Part shown: piece after piece, positions 26,401 to 35,952 of the stretch
Numbering within the stretch: position 1 is the first letter of the stretch
Layout: every line of letters starts with the position of its first letter
Virus record (IMG/VR): IMGVR_UViG_3300025890_000027
Span: 1-60,765 of that record
Reading direction: 5' to 3' (one strand)
From: a virus
DNA length: 60,765 bases
Notes under the pieces: generated by a model
What the model was told of the DNA's origin: nothing
The model's input: only the letters and a program-made list of their open reading frames with translations
Database searches by the model: none
Position numbers and translations under genes: made by a program

Positions 26401-29400
26401 CTTTTCGATAATATTGCTGATCAATTCCTTCAGTCTTCAAGTGAGCTAACCAGAAAAAACGAACGATTATGTCAGCTTGACGGAGAGTGGATCGGTTCCA
26501 GTCAAAATCTTTATAAACGCAACTCTCCGTATTTTAGTACCAGAACTTCAGAATCCGCCTTCTTATATCAGAGTAAAGACTCAAATTTCGGTGCGTCCGG
26601 CTCTTTCAGGACTTTTTCCTCAGATTACTACATTGCTCAAGGCGTCAATAACTACAATGCTTTCCAAGATGTACTTGCGTACGATATAAGACTTGCTGAT
26701 GGAGAAGTCTTGGTATACAATTCTGGATACTGGACAAACAGTTTAATTGATGATTTTTCTCCTATTCGTGTAAGCGACAAAGAACCAATGGGTGTACTCC
26801 AGGATGGTGACACTTTATACTGGAGTGTAGCAAGAAATGGATACATCAATGATCAGCCTCGCAGTTACATTCAATATGGATTAAAAGATATAACAAATGT
26901 TGAAATAGCTGGACGCTTAAAAAGCAATGATATGTTGATTTATAATTACCCTGAACGAAAATTCGAAAGCAAACCTGTTGATTATTTTAGCCGCATAAAT
27001 AGTCTTCTTGATGTCAGTCTTACGGAAGGTATAGACGAAGGAGACGTTCTTTCATGGAATTCTAAAAGCAACTCTTTTTCTCCAGAAGACCCTGACCCTC
27101 AGATAATTACGCCGCATTCTCTCCTTGACGTCGATCTGCTTGCAGAGCCACGCTCTCCGGGATCGCATCTCAACCATTACAATTACCCCACTAGTGACGT
27201 AATAATTTTAGTCTGGGATGGAAGAAAGCAGCTCTGGGTAAAAGGAGAAACTTACGGTTATTCGTATTCAGGGTCTTATACAAACAGAATCGTTGAAGGA
27301 GAGCATCAGACTCATGGTCTCCGCGACTTTTACATTCGGCGCCATGCTAACAGGATGTTAGGGATAAGTGAACGATGGTATAAAGGACCGTGGGACGCTC
27401 AAAAAGGTGCTTGGTATGACGAAAGTGGAGATATTCCTATTGACTATGTAAATTCAGCTCAGCCTTGTTCTAACTCTCAAAGAGGAGATGGCGGCGACTT
27501 TAATTATGCAGAGACGAGTACTGGAATGGCTTTAGGTATATTGGGTGGAGGCGACTTTGAGAACGGAGTAGAAGATCCTCCTGTCGAAATGATTATAGGT
27601 CAAGATGGTGGGGAATTTGTCGAAGCGATCGAACCTGTTGGGCTACCGCCAAGAAACAACGATCCTGTGTTTAGCAATACAGCTTATATCCTCGACTTCG
27701 AGGGAGACCATCCGTTTAAGAATAAATCTCTCAGAGGTAGCATTACGCCTGGTGGTATTAGAGGCAACGCAACGTTAGTATCGAGCGGAGGCGCCTTTGA
27801 CGGAAGGCATGTAAAGATTACTGACTGGGTGAGCAGCGAAGAACATGAAGAAGACGATAGTTGCGTATTCTTTTACCCTGAGGGCTACTTTGATGTAACA
27901 GAATATAACTGGAGTATTAGTTTTTACTTTAAGACCGAAGAAACTGCAGAAAATCGTAATGAATATCTGTTCTCCCAGGGTGATTTATTTATCGGTCAAA
28001 ATCAGATTCCAAAACCGACGCATCTTGTCCTTGAGCATAGATTTTTAGAAAACGGGGACACAAGCTCAAGCTTGAAATTTCGTTGGCACGACAGCCGCAA
28101 TGAAGACTATTACAGCAGCCCCTGGGAATTCGAAATGCAGATTTCAGATAATACTATAAACTATGGCGAATGGGAACATTTTGTCATTGCGTATGATGCA
28201 GAAGCTAGCCTTTTGTCGGCTTTTTACGCAGGAAGCCGGATAAGTCACCTCGATTTAAATTCTTTGGAGGGCATGATTAGTGATGGGATGGGAGAAGGAA
28301 TTTGGAGTGGCATGTATGTAAATACACATTATCAACAAGGGTTCTGCCTCGGAGGAAGGAATGCAGTAAATGCTACATTTGCTGGAATCGGGCCACTGAT
28401 TGGAGCTGTAGACGATTTCAAGCTGACTACACTTAGCTGTGAATATGATCCAGCTCTTGAGTCTATCCCTGTTCCAGGATCGCTAGTTCTAGAAGAGTTT
28501 CCTCCTACTTTTGACTACGAAACGCTTTTACCATTAAATCCAAGAATTGTTAGTATTTTAGGATTCACGGGAATGCCTGAAGCATATCCCTACGCAGACT
28601 CGTTATGGGACGTTACTTATGACAGCGTCGGTTTTGTCTGGGGAGATCACTCTAGCTTCGTTGACGTAGCGGAAGGAGATACGCGCCTAGAACCTGTTCG
28701 GCTTCCTGTTTTCACAAGGCCTGAGGCCCCTCTCAGGAGAGACGTAAGCGTAAATTACGAGGCAGACCCCAAAATAGCTTCCATGACAACAGCTTCCATG
28801 ATACATGGATTAGCCACAATTAATAACCAGAGTGACTATCAATTAAGCATTGAAACGGAACGAATGGGAGGTCAAGGCCTTTTGACGCGCTTGACTGATG
28901 ATTTGGCGATGAATTACGAAGATTTTACTTTTGAAGCTATCTACACAAGGAACCCACCGAGAGAAACCGCTACCATTCGTAATACTCCTATAGAGACTTT
29001 TAACATAAAGAAAGGTATGGCTCTTGTCGTTGTTGCAGCAGAGGAAGACTTGTCCGATCCTACTGCCGGCGACTCTTGGGGAATTAGACTACTAACCTCT
29101 GTTGAAAAAAGGTCGGAGCTAGTGGCGCATGAAGTGTATCCCGAAGGCGTTCGTTTTGAATGGTGGACCCAAGACAACGAATATCATCATCTTGATTTTC
29201 TTTATGGCCCAGATGCTCTTGACGGAACACCCAAAGATCGTCCTTATGATTTCTCTGTAAACGAAAATCAGGAACCGGGCGAAGATATGTATGTAGAGGA
29301 CACTAGTTACAATCCATTACGATTGCAACCCGGGAATTACAATCATACTGTTATTCAACGTAGCCTTCGGAAGAGTTCCATAACAGTATTTCACAATAAT

Positions 29401-29613
29401 TCAAGAAAGGAGCTATTCCATCCACGATTAGCAGAACCTTTCCGAGATATCTCAGCCTTACCTGATCCTCGAATAGGTATAGGGATAGACCCTCGCGTAA
29501 CTTTTGAATCGACTAACGACTTTAGTGGTAGAATAGCTGCTACTCGCATGACGAGGGGAATTTGTCTTTACGGCTCAGAAGCTAGGTTCCCTGATAAACA
29601 TTTTAGTCTTTAG
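23410..29613 (+). CDS. Giant tail fibre protein, LamG-like domains and 'DVD...W' repeats
   Basis: This protein is 2067 residues from GTG 23410 (MALFPKNLVW); AAGG lies 7 bases upstream, and a TTG at 23404 is the alternative. It mixes repeats of the L-x-DVD...W type with at least four concanavalin/LamG-like domains (around residues 395-560, 770-970, 1490-1680 and 1830-2060; for instance YTIQFWFRMATD and WSISFYFKTEE). Near residue ~1360-1405 it has DGGDF, GGGDF and DGGEF, the motif that ends other fibres. This suggests it arose by fusion of two fibre genes. At over 6.2 kb it is the largest gene of the window. Confidence 0.7.
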   Translation: MALFPKNLVWRHSGNSLEGIRRYMASFPDSQVRPGELIVLDGPDAYGDPRVSLMTLDPFHNELASVFGTIDQLADVPFPSRFALDRGNWPHGSCLVWYEVRMDVHPDDLYGPLVNYGPGWQVRRAFPYDISENSVEEFYDVDSVSLPEKIEGDSFVYSVANSRYESAPGFGDPSKNIDPSADLDDLVDIVYTEPVEGNSLIKWDQVAGEWKNVYLEPFLSTRSDVNFNNINPEDQQALVYGAFEEKWQAQDISTEGAVVIPDGRRSRNKELEYLVLPGTHESLNGKILDFGLGVTSEPTPSQPHGHDYVLNAASEIRAEGVTSEFWERFPKGSFYFEAPPGLDYGFLPYYERTGLARERYDHKEVQGLSKESRFQDISVSSNITPIPGLLNPSGQYYGDYTIQFWFRMATDAVEGIDDRTLFSLYAYGLGGGGDELSVVITKKGGERYINSPPHAMSLVVRYPRSGVFPWITERDLLFNIYPDIDYHVAVQWDAEAQRLKTWVDGSLRLAFETPDLDSFKYIDLESLFIGRNMRGYIADFNITLTTEYNEDYVERLAYSKDFNPPGHWGRKLVEGPKASLKTLGLTRTGLFSWISQEQPYAWTTAFGRNQFDTVSQSLDINYGSLLSGNILSWNAAEGKLSSTKSILAGDDSVSKNPGDLAGTAFNSVIDAAYYKIGQGTQTGNIKPMDYHRKGDFPYNDAGSNYFWGGELSFKAPVNLAGLPSVVSLPSGKAWQIPHDRKYSDLFENQTSSYLSLNRERDTEIEDWRQGLPSEQNSFLSWGFRFKLNEAISDYGSTTIAQGGDVSLRVEGGFFTIDVSLRISSGYFPDGFTLTNEWIYENGFFENATITLPGENVVADRDYEISILADSIEGKFSVYLNGRRQYIIVQAPFPSPGSTSTSVEVFSQESNAGLPQYLAIGNYSRDIDHALSPTLFSGGTACLYGAFFSFDRREDFKHQRYYDFSAFYDARISQPGVSLFTGARSQSPGFSDYFSLNYLFDNIADQFLQSSSELTRKNERLCQLDGEWIGSSQNLYKRNSPYFSTRTSESAFLYQSKDSNFGASGSFRTFSSDYYIAQGVNNYNAFQDVLAYDIRLADGEVLVYNSGYWTNSLIDDFSPIRVSDKEPMGVLQDGDTLYWSVARNGYINDQPRSYIQYGLKDITNVEIAGRLKSNDMLIYNYPERKFESKPVDYFSRINSLLDVSLTEGIDEGDVLSWNSKSNSFSPEDPDPQIITPHSLLDVDLLAEPRSPGSHLNHYNYPTSDVIILVWDGRKQLWVKGETYGYSYSGSYTNRIVEGEHQTHGLRDFYIRRHANRMLGISERWYKGPWDAQKGAWYDESGDIPIDYVNSAQPCSNSQRGDGGDFNYAETSTGMALGILGGGDFENGVEDPPVEMIIGQDGGEFVEAIEPVGLPPRNNDPVFSNTAYILDFEGDHPFKNKSLRGSITPGGIRGNATLVSSGGAFDGRHVKITDWVSSEEHEEDDSCVFFYPEGYFDVTEYNWSISFYFKTEETAENRNEYLFSQGDLFIGQNQIPKPTHLVLEHRFLENGDTSSSLKFRWHDSRNEDYYSSPWEFEMQISDNTINYGEWEHFVIAYDAEASLLSAFYAGSRISHLDLNSLEGMISDGMGEGIWSGMYVNTHYQQGFCLGGRNAVNATFAGIGPLIGAVDDFKLTTLSCEYDPALESIPVPGSLVLEEFPPTFDYETLLPLNPRIVSILGFTGMPEAYPYADSLWDVTYDSVGFVWGDHSSFVDVAEGDTRLEPVRLPVFTRPEAPLRRDVSVNYEADPKIASMTTASMIHGLATINNQSDYQLSIETERMGGQGLLTRLTDDLAMNYEDFTFEAIYTRNPPRETATIRNTPIETFNIKKGMALVVVAAEEDLSDPTAGDSWGIRLLTSVEKRSELVAHEVYPEGVRFEWWTQDNEYHHLDFLYGPDALDGTPKDRPYDFSVNENQEPGEDMYVEDTSYNPLRLQPGNYNHTVIQRSLRKSSITVFHNNSRKELFHPRLAEPFRDISALPDPRIGIGIDPRVTFESTNDFSGRIAATRMTRGICLYGSEARFPDKHFSL

Positions 29614-29642
29614 GCAACCTAAACGGATTCGCAACAAGGTTA

Positions 29643-32096
29643 GTGCCTACGCCTACAAACAGAGTTCCTGTAAGAGTAGCGCGTGGTTACTTCTCTACTC
29701 TAAGTGCTTCCATCTCGGACTTGTATGAGGGGGAGATTGTATACGCTTTAGATCAGCAAGCTCTCTATGCTGTAGAAGCTCAGCAGTTAATCCCTGTAGC
29801 CGGCACCAGTATCACTAGCGTAAATGGTGCTACAGGTAGTGTCCTTCTTGGCATAGAAGAATTAGAGGATACCACTATAAATTCATTGCTTGACGGGGAT
29901 ACGCTCGTTTATTCTAACGGAGAATGGATTAATTCGCCTGCGACGGCTGGAGGCACTGTTCTCAGTATTGATTTAAATGGCAGTGGAGGTATTGAGACTT
30001 CAGGAGGGCCGGTCACCTCAAGTGGGGTAATCGAAGTATCCTTGAGCAGCACTGGCGTTACCGCAGGCGAGTATACTTTTCCTACTTTAACTGTTGACGA
30101 GAAAGGACGCATTACGGCTATCCTCTCTAACGCTGCTCCAGATCAAAGTCTGAATGATCTTAGTGATGTAAACTCTCCTTTGCCAGGTATAGGCGATGGG
30201 TTGATTTGGGATGGAGTTAACTGGGTCAATACTCCAGATGTTGGAGGTGGAGCTGAATCACTAGATGAATTAAGCGACGTAGATGTCACTACTCAACTTC
30301 CCACGGAAGGTCAGGTTCTTCTCTGGGATAACACGCAAGCGACCTGGAAACCAGGAACTGTCGAAATTCCCCCCTCGGCTTCTATTCCTCTCAATGAATT
30401 AGTAGACGTTGAGATCCCTAATCCAACTGATAAGGATTTAATTGGCTACAATTCTGACACCGGATTGTGGTCAAATGGGTCCTTGCAATCCATTCTCTTA
30501 GCAGACCCTTCTGAGCTTGAAAACGGAGACGGGCTAATTTGGGACGAATGGAATAGCTCTTGGTACTCCGGTGTGCCTGGAAGCGCAGGGAAAATTGAAT
30601 ATCAAACGTATACTACCACCCAAGAGCAGTCTCCACTTATTGGTGGTAGCTCCTTACTGATAGACGAACCTGCTTGGGAAGATCTAGGCTTTACTTTGTG
30701 TGAAGAATTTGACAATAGCACGCGTTGGGTTGAGGGAGTTCAACAGTTCGTTTTAGACCTTTCGTCAGTTGGGAGCGCCGATACTTTTGCGTTTCATGAG
30801 GTGGTGCCCTATGGAGGCCAGGTTGCAAATTGGAGACCTCTTTCTGCTGATGTTTTCATTACTATCAAAAGAGAAACTTTTGAAATTTTAGAGGAAAATA
30901 GAACAGTTAACACTACTGATCCTACTCCTACTGGAGATCCCTTTAGTTTCCCCGACGACGCCGACCCAAATATTGCATTTGAATGCAGCATCTTTCCTCA
31001 GGATGCAAAGGATTTGGATATGCTTGTCTATAGAGCAGGCGTAATTCCTTCCTATACAGACGATGTTGGCGAACGATGGACAATCTTCCGGAGAGAATTA
31101 ATACAAAAAAATTATTTCTTTAATAACTGGGCAACTGAACTTTGGATCTCTAGTAAAGGCGCAGTTATTGTTAAACAAGGAAATCCTTCTTGGGAATATT
31201 CATGGGGAGCCAATACTGGTGGTCATGGCACTCTTCATAATTGGTACTTTGATCCAGTGCTTGGACCAAGCAATTACGGCGATGGGACCTGGGCGGACCT
31301 GCCAGTAAGTGGCAGCTACGTTGCCTTTGCTGGGCATCGTCTACTTAACCCAGAAAAAGAAGAGATATCCCTTGAGGATTTGAATGATGTAGATACCTTT
31401 GGAGTGCAGGTCAATCAATCATTGCATTGGTCTGGGACAGAATGGACCCCTAGTTTTATTAGTATCGATGAACTGTCTGATGTTGACACCACTACAAGCC
31501 CACCAGCGACAGGGCAAATGCTTCAATGGGACGGTAACAACTGGGTTCCCATAAATATTCCTATCTCTGGCGCGACTAGCCTTGACGAGCTTTCGGATGT
31601 AAGAACAACTGAGCCAACTCCTCAGGATACTAATGTTTTAGCCTATAACGATACAGAAAACCGATGGTTGCCAGCAAAACCTAGGGCTACCCCTGGAGCT
31701 CCTTTAAGCCTTTCTTCCCCTGGATTGCCGGGAGAGATGCGTTTTAACGATAATTATTTTTACATTTGTATTGGCTTAAACCACTGGAAGCAGGTTGGTC
31801 TTGTTGACCTTACAATTGATCCAAGCATTCAAGAAGTTGCCGATGGTGGTAACTGGGCTGACGGCTCAGGCGGAAGTGTTGACACCACTCTGGATGGAGG
31901 GGACTGGGGAGAAGGAACAACCAATGATGCACAAGGCGCTATTGTTGATGGCGGAATATTTGCTTCGACTATTGATGGCGGCAACTTTACAGATGGAACA
32001 AGTGGTGGGTATAATGTTTCATCTGACGGAGGTAACTTTACGACCGGAGCTCCTGGGGTTGACAGGACTAGTGATGGGGGCGTATTTACGCCATAA
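29643..32096 (+). CDS. Tail fibre protein with shared N-terminal anchor and DGG(N/D)F tail
   Basis: This is an 817-residue protein (GTG 29643). It begins MPTPTNRVPVRVARG and continues DLYEGEIVYALDQQALYAVE, the anchor module also seen at 32174, 34262 and 40590. Seven L-x-DVD...W repeats follow. A ~200-residue beta domain at ~320-570 (WEDLGFTL ... YRAGV) is homologous to one in the 34262 protein. A 'YFYICIGLNHWKQVGL' module precedes the C-terminus, which has six DGG-x-F/W motifs at ~10-20-residue spacing, ending DGGVFTP. Probable receptor-binding protein. Confidence 0.7.
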   Translation: MPTPTNRVPVRVARGYFSTLSASISDLYEGEIVYALDQQALYAVEAQQLIPVAGTSITSVNGATGSVLLGIEELEDTTINSLLDGDTLVYSNGEWINSPATAGGTVLSIDLNGSGGIETSGGPVTSSGVIEVSLSSTGVTAGEYTFPTLTVDEKGRITAILSNAAPDQSLNDLSDVNSPLPGIGDGLIWDGVNWVNTPDVGGGAESLDELSDVDVTTQLPTEGQVLLWDNTQATWKPGTVEIPPSASIPLNELVDVEIPNPTDKDLIGYNSDTGLWSNGSLQSILLADPSELENGDGLIWDEWNSSWYSGVPGSAGKIEYQTYTTTQEQSPLIGGSSLLIDEPAWEDLGFTLCEEFDNSTRWVEGVQQFVLDLSSVGSADTFAFHEVVPYGGQVANWRPLSADVFITIKRETFEILEENRTVNTTDPTPTGDPFSFPDDADPNIAFECSIFPQDAKDLDMLVYRAGVIPSYTDDVGERWTIFRRELIQKNYFFNNWATELWISSKGAVIVKQGNPSWEYSWGANTGGHGTLHNWYFDPVLGPSNYGDGTWADLPVSGSYVAFAGHRLLNPEKEEISLEDLNDVDTFGVQVNQSLHWSGTEWTPSFISIDELSDVDTTTSPPATGQMLQWDGNNWVPINIPISGATSLDELSDVRTTEPTPQDTNVLAYNDTENRWLPAKPRATPGAPLSLSSPGLPGEMRFNDNYFYICIGLNHWKQVGLVDLTIDPSIQEVADGGNWADGSGGSVDTTLDGGDWGEGTTNDAQGAIVDGGIFASTIDGGNFTDGTSGGYNVSSDGGNFTTGAPGVDRTSDGGVFTP

Positions 32097-32139
32097 AGTT
32101 TAAGCTTAAAGTCTATATTATTACCAGTTAAGTCTCATG

Positions 32140-32147
32140 GGTATACT
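32140..32147 (+). promoter_or_regulatory. Candidate late promoter box GGTATACT
   Basis: GG plus TATACT (32142-32147) lies 27 bases upstream of the fibre start at 32174 in a 77-base intergenic gap. It is identical to the box at 1395. Confidence 0.45.
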
Positions 32148-32173
32148 AGCTGGAGTTTCAGGAAAACAGTCTC

Positions 32174-34186
32174 ATGCCAGTTCCAAGTCCCAGAAGCAAG
32201 TTGCTGCCAGCCCGTGGTAATTACTCGGACTTGGAGCAAAACGTCGGCGATCTTCTAGATGGCGAGATTTGCTATGCTATTGACCAAGACCAGTACTATC
32301 AGAAAGAAGGCGCAGGGCTTGTTGCTGTAGGCGCGACCAAGGCGCAAGGAGCTTTGGCTGACTCGGCTTTACAAGATGCCCCTTCTAATGGCTATCAATA
32401 CGCTCGCCAAGACGGCTCTTGGTCAATTGTAACTGGAGGAGGAAGTGGCGGAGGAAGTTCTGCTTATCCGGAAACAACCTTCACTATTGATGCCGATTCC
32501 ACCCCTAACTATTTATTTTCAGGTGCTGGTTTTACGACTGCTACGGCGAATCCCGACTTGGTTTTGATTCGTGGACAAAAGTATTCTTTCGATAATACGA
32601 GTGGTGCTCATCCTTTCCAAATCCAAACATCTGACGGTAGTGCTTATGACGAAGGAGTTATCGACAACGATACCATCGGTCTGGTGCAGTTTACTGTCCC
32701 ATTCGATGCTCCAGCCGAGTTAAGGTATCAGTGTACAGTTCATCCATCCTCGATGGTCGGTGCAATTGCCGTCTTAGATTCTGACTTGTCTTCTTTAGTT
32801 GATGTAGACCTTTCTGTCGCTCCTGCTAATGGCGAAGGACTGATTTACGATTCTACTTCAGGAAAATGGAAGCCGAAAGTTCCTGATCCGATCGCGGAGG
32901 AGACTTTCATTGAAGCTCAGTACATTGCAATCGCTCAGGACTTTGAGGATTCCGGCTCTCATTCAGGTGAGAAGAATGCTGATCTTTGGAATGGATCGGG
33001 AACCGAGCAAGACGGAGGTGAGATGCCGGTATCAGGTCCTGCCACTCAACCACCAGGCATGCACGGTACTAAATATATAGATTATACAGAATTTACGAAC
33101 TACAGTTTCCCGGGTACCAATGATGAAGGTATGCAGGGGCCCTGGGTAGGCATTGGCAACCAAGCCGTGTACATCGAGTTTTGGTTTCGGCATGACCCCA
33201 TCACGTCTTCCACACCGGTTGGTGATCAATTCGTATTTGGACAAGGTTCAGCTTCTCAAGCCGGTGACATCAACAATGGCCATGGAGGGCTTGTTATTAA
33301 GCACATCATAGACGTGGATCTTTCTACCACGACGGCACTTGACCCTACATTTAATCCTGACACAACGTATAGCGGGTTTGAGCCTGAATTTGGCTATATC
33401 TACACTAACACAAGTGCTCTTATCCTCCAAGACGGATTAGATAGTGATGGCTATTTCCTTGTTGGAACAAAGGAAATGAATATTGCGGATGGTGTCTGGC
33501 ATCATGTTGTCTTCATGCAAGAACCCACCGCGGACCCTCAGCCAGGGGGTGCGGCAAGTGGAGTATATTCCTGCTTTATTGACGGAAAACTTCGAGACAG
33601 GTGGGATGCTAATCAAAATCCTGGCACCACCCCTGTTGATACCAACGCTGGGGATTGGGACACTTATTATTTTGGCTGCCTGAAGGATGGAACAGGCCAC
33701 ATGAGGGCCGCTATTGATAACTTTGTCGTTTACGGCACAACAGAAAAGTTTCCCTATCCTGCAGGAGTCGATTCTGTAGAGGTTTACAAGGGGCCAGTAA
33801 ATGTAGATCGTACATTCAAGATTCAGACAAAAGGTTCTCCTTCATCGTCCTTGAGTGATTTCTCTTCATTACAACCAAAAATAGGCGAAGCCCCTGTATT
33901 TGATCAGTTTGGCAGCTACACACCTACTCCCGTACTTTCCATTCACGCTGTGTCTAATACAGCAAATGCCGGCGAAGGAACTAGCGGTACGCCATTCCCT
34001 GCAGATCGCGAAGATCTCATTTATTCGGATACAGAAGACGGTCGATACAGGTACCCGCTAGCTGTAGGCACCTGCTTGATTGATGCCGCAAACAACACCT
34101 TATTTATCTGGTCAGGTCCTTACGACGAAGCGGGATACAGCGCCACTACTGGAGGATGGAAAAAGATTGCTCTATTGGATATTTAA
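32174..34186 (+). CDS. Tail fibre with cupredoxin-like and LamG-like domains
   Basis: This is a 670-residue protein with an anchor module at residues 1-55 (MPVPSPR, LLDGEICYAIDQDQYY). Residues ~100-205 form a cupredoxin-like domain with a complete type 1 copper ligand set: H146 (GAHPFQI), C187, H190 and M194 (YQCTVHPSSM). One DVD...W repeat (~205-235) follows, then a LamG-like domain (~270-555; VYIEFWFRHD, WHHVVFMQE, SCFIDGKLRD). The end is a 'NTLFIW...WKKIAL' module as in other phage fibres. Copper binding is inferred from ligand spacing, C-x2-H-x3-M. Whether the site is loaded is unknown. Confidence 0.75.
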   Translation: MPVPSPRSKLLPARGNYSDLEQNVGDLLDGEICYAIDQDQYYQKEGAGLVAVGATKAQGALADSALQDAPSNGYQYARQDGSWSIVTGGGSGGGSSAYPETTFTIDADSTPNYLFSGAGFTTATANPDLVLIRGQKYSFDNTSGAHPFQIQTSDGSAYDEGVIDNDTIGLVQFTVPFDAPAELRYQCTVHPSSMVGAIAVLDSDLSSLVDVDLSVAPANGEGLIYDSTSGKWKPKVPDPIAEETFIEAQYIAIAQDFEDSGSHSGEKNADLWNGSGTEQDGGEMPVSGPATQPPGMHGTKYIDYTEFTNYSFPGTNDEGMQGPWVGIGNQAVYIEFWFRHDPITSSTPVGDQFVFGQGSASQAGDINNGHGGLVIKHIIDVDLSTTTALDPTFNPDTTYSGFEPEFGYIYTNTSALILQDGLDSDGYFLVGTKEMNIADGVWHHVVFMQEPTADPQPGGAASGVYSCFIDGKLRDRWDANQNPGTTPVDTNAGDWDTYYFGCLKDGTGHMRAAIDNFVVYGTTEKFPYPAGVDSVEVYKGPVNVDRTFKIQTKGSPSSSLSDFSSLQPKIGEAPVFDQFGSYTPTPVLSIHAVSNTANAGEGTSGTPFPADREDLIYSDTEDGRYRYPLAVGTCLIDAANNTLFIWSGPYDEAGYSATTGGWKKIALLDI

Positions 34187-34197
34187 CTAGAGTTATT

Positions 34198-34213
34198 AGC
34201 CCCTACTGGGGCT
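34198..34213. other. Intergenic hairpin AGCCCC-TACT-GGGGCT
   Basis: A perfect 6-bp stem with a 4-base loop lies between two fibre genes. It is followed by TAAAAATTG rather than a T tract, so it is at best a weak terminator or an RNA processing or stability element. Confidence 0.4.
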
Positions 34214-34261
34214 TAAAAATTGAGTGGGTATCCTAAGCCAGATTTTGCAAGCGCTAGAAAA

Positions 34262-35938
34262 ATGCCAGCTCCTTCGAATCGGATTCCAGTTAGACCGGCT
34301 CGCGGAAGTCGCACAGTTCTCACTGACTCTTTAGACAGTATTCAGGAAGGTGAAATTGTATATGCTCGAGACGAGGACTCGCTATTTATAAAAGAAAACG
34401 GACAGTTGGTTAACGTCGCCATAGGAATAGGCCTTGACGCTCAAAAAATCAGCGCAGAAATCACTTGGACTATCGCAACTTCCGCAGCTGAAGATGCCTA
34501 TCTTTTTAGTGGTCAGGGCTTTGCTTCTCAGATAGAAAATCCTACTATATATGTAATTAGAGGGCAGAAGTATGCCTTTGATCATCAGCTCGGCACAGAT
34601 CCCTTTCAGATTACTACACCAGATGGAACGCCTTATACCGTAGGTCAAACAAATACTCCAGCTGACGGATCAATCCTAAGATGGGAGGTCTCAATGCAAG
34701 CCCCCAAAATCCTGAGATACGTCTCAACAGAGGATAGCAATAAGAGTGGAGAAATTATCGCTATTTCTGATAGCTTTTCTTTAGGTCTTGAAGATCTCAC
34801 AAATGTAGGCGACGCCGTTCCCGCGGACGGGCAAGTTATGATCTACAGTTCGTCTCAAGGGTTATGGCAGGCTGCTGATTTGGCCACTGGTGGTGTCACT
34901 TCCTTGAATGGATTAACGGATGTAGACACTTCATCGGCACTTGAAAGTGATGTATTGAAATTTAACGGAACATATTGGGAAGCTTTGCCGGAAGCTACGG
35001 ATGTAGGGACCCCAGGCCGTAAAGTCACAATGAGTATAGACAGCACTCGTCGTGGACAGATGTTGGGGACCGAATTTATTTTGGACTCGACAGCCGACTG
35101 GGAAGGTATGGGCTTTACGGTTCTTTCTACTGACAACAATGAAACAGACTCTTGGGTCTACTTCCAGTTTGACAGCTTCGATTTAAATAAGTGGGTTCCT
35201 CTGGGAAGAAATGACTCAATTCCGTATAACAGTGATGGAGAGGATAGTCCAACATTCGCATTTGACGGAAGTGGCCGTCTTGTTTCTTGGACCAACTCGC
35301 CATTCGACGTCAGCCCCATCGCATCTACAAAAAATTTATCAGCTCCCCAGAACTGTGCGTTCTGCTTTACGGCTTTCCTTGAATCATCCAATTGCACTGT
35401 CTACAGAGCTGGGTACAAAGGAGCCTTGGAGTACGAAGGCGCCACTTGGAGTGTCTTGCGTGTTGAATATGCTAAATTTGACACTTTACTAGCAGTAGAA
35501 TATTGGCTGGGCCACGACGGAGACGTCAAAATGTTGTATGGTCGGCCTGATGGAAGTTTTAATCTAAATGTTGATACTAACGGCAACGGCTTTACTTTTG
35601 GTGGTCGAACTAACGACCCAACACTAGGAAATGCTAATTATAATCTTCCTGGTTTGACTCAAGATGCAGGCTATGGAATTGAGTTATGGTATAACGGTAG
35701 TGGCTACAACATTGACGACCTATCCAACGTAAGTCATTCTGGTGATTCCCCTCCTACTGATAACTTTCCTTTAGTGTGGTCCAACGGGTCTTGGGGCCCA
35801 GGAAGCATCGTCAGAGAAGGCTCTCAGGCGTCTACTTCCGGGGGAGAAGTAGGCATTTTTGCTGTTGATTCAGTCTATCTTTACGTCTGTGTCGGAAAGA
35901 ATGACTGGAAAAGAATAGCATTGGAAACCTTCGTCTGA
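34262..35938 (+). CDS. Tail fibre with degenerate cupredoxin-like domain
   Basis: From ATG 34262 this is a 558-residue protein beginning MPAPSNRIPVRPARG, aligning with the starts of its paralogues; TTG 34220 would add 14 residues. After the anchor module (IQEGEIVYARDEDSLF) comes a domain clearly related to the cupredoxin-like one at 32174 (RGQKYAFD, DPFQITTPDG). Here the copper ligands are replaced: His by Asp, and the CTVH segment by STED. Three DVD...W repeats, the ~200-residue beta domain shared with the 29643 protein (VYRAG), and a YLYVCVGKNDWKRIAL module follow. Confidence 0.7.
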   Translation: MPAPSNRIPVRPARGSRTVLTDSLDSIQEGEIVYARDEDSLFIKENGQLVNVAIGIGLDAQKISAEITWTIATSAAEDAYLFSGQGFASQIENPTIYVIRGQKYAFDHQLGTDPFQITTPDGTPYTVGQTNTPADGSILRWEVSMQAPKILRYVSTEDSNKSGEIIAISDSFSLGLEDLTNVGDAVPADGQVMIYSSSQGLWQAADLATGGVTSLNGLTDVDTSSALESDVLKFNGTYWEALPEATDVGTPGRKVTMSIDSTRRGQMLGTEFILDSTADWEGMGFTVLSTDNNETDSWVYFQFDSFDLNKWVPLGRNDSIPYNSDGEDSPTFAFDGSGRLVSWTNSPFDVSPIASTKNLSAPQNCAFCFTAFLESSNCTVYRAGYKGALEYEGATWSVLRVEYAKFDTLLAVEYWLGHDGDVKMLYGRPDGSFNLNVDTNGNGFTFGGRTNDPTLGNANYNLPGLTQDAGYGIELWYNGSGYNIDDLSNVSHSGDSPPTDNFPLVWSNGSWGPGSIVREGSQASTSGGEVGIFAVDSVYLYVCVGKNDWKRIALETFV

Positions 35939-35952
35939 TTCAAGCAAAAAAA

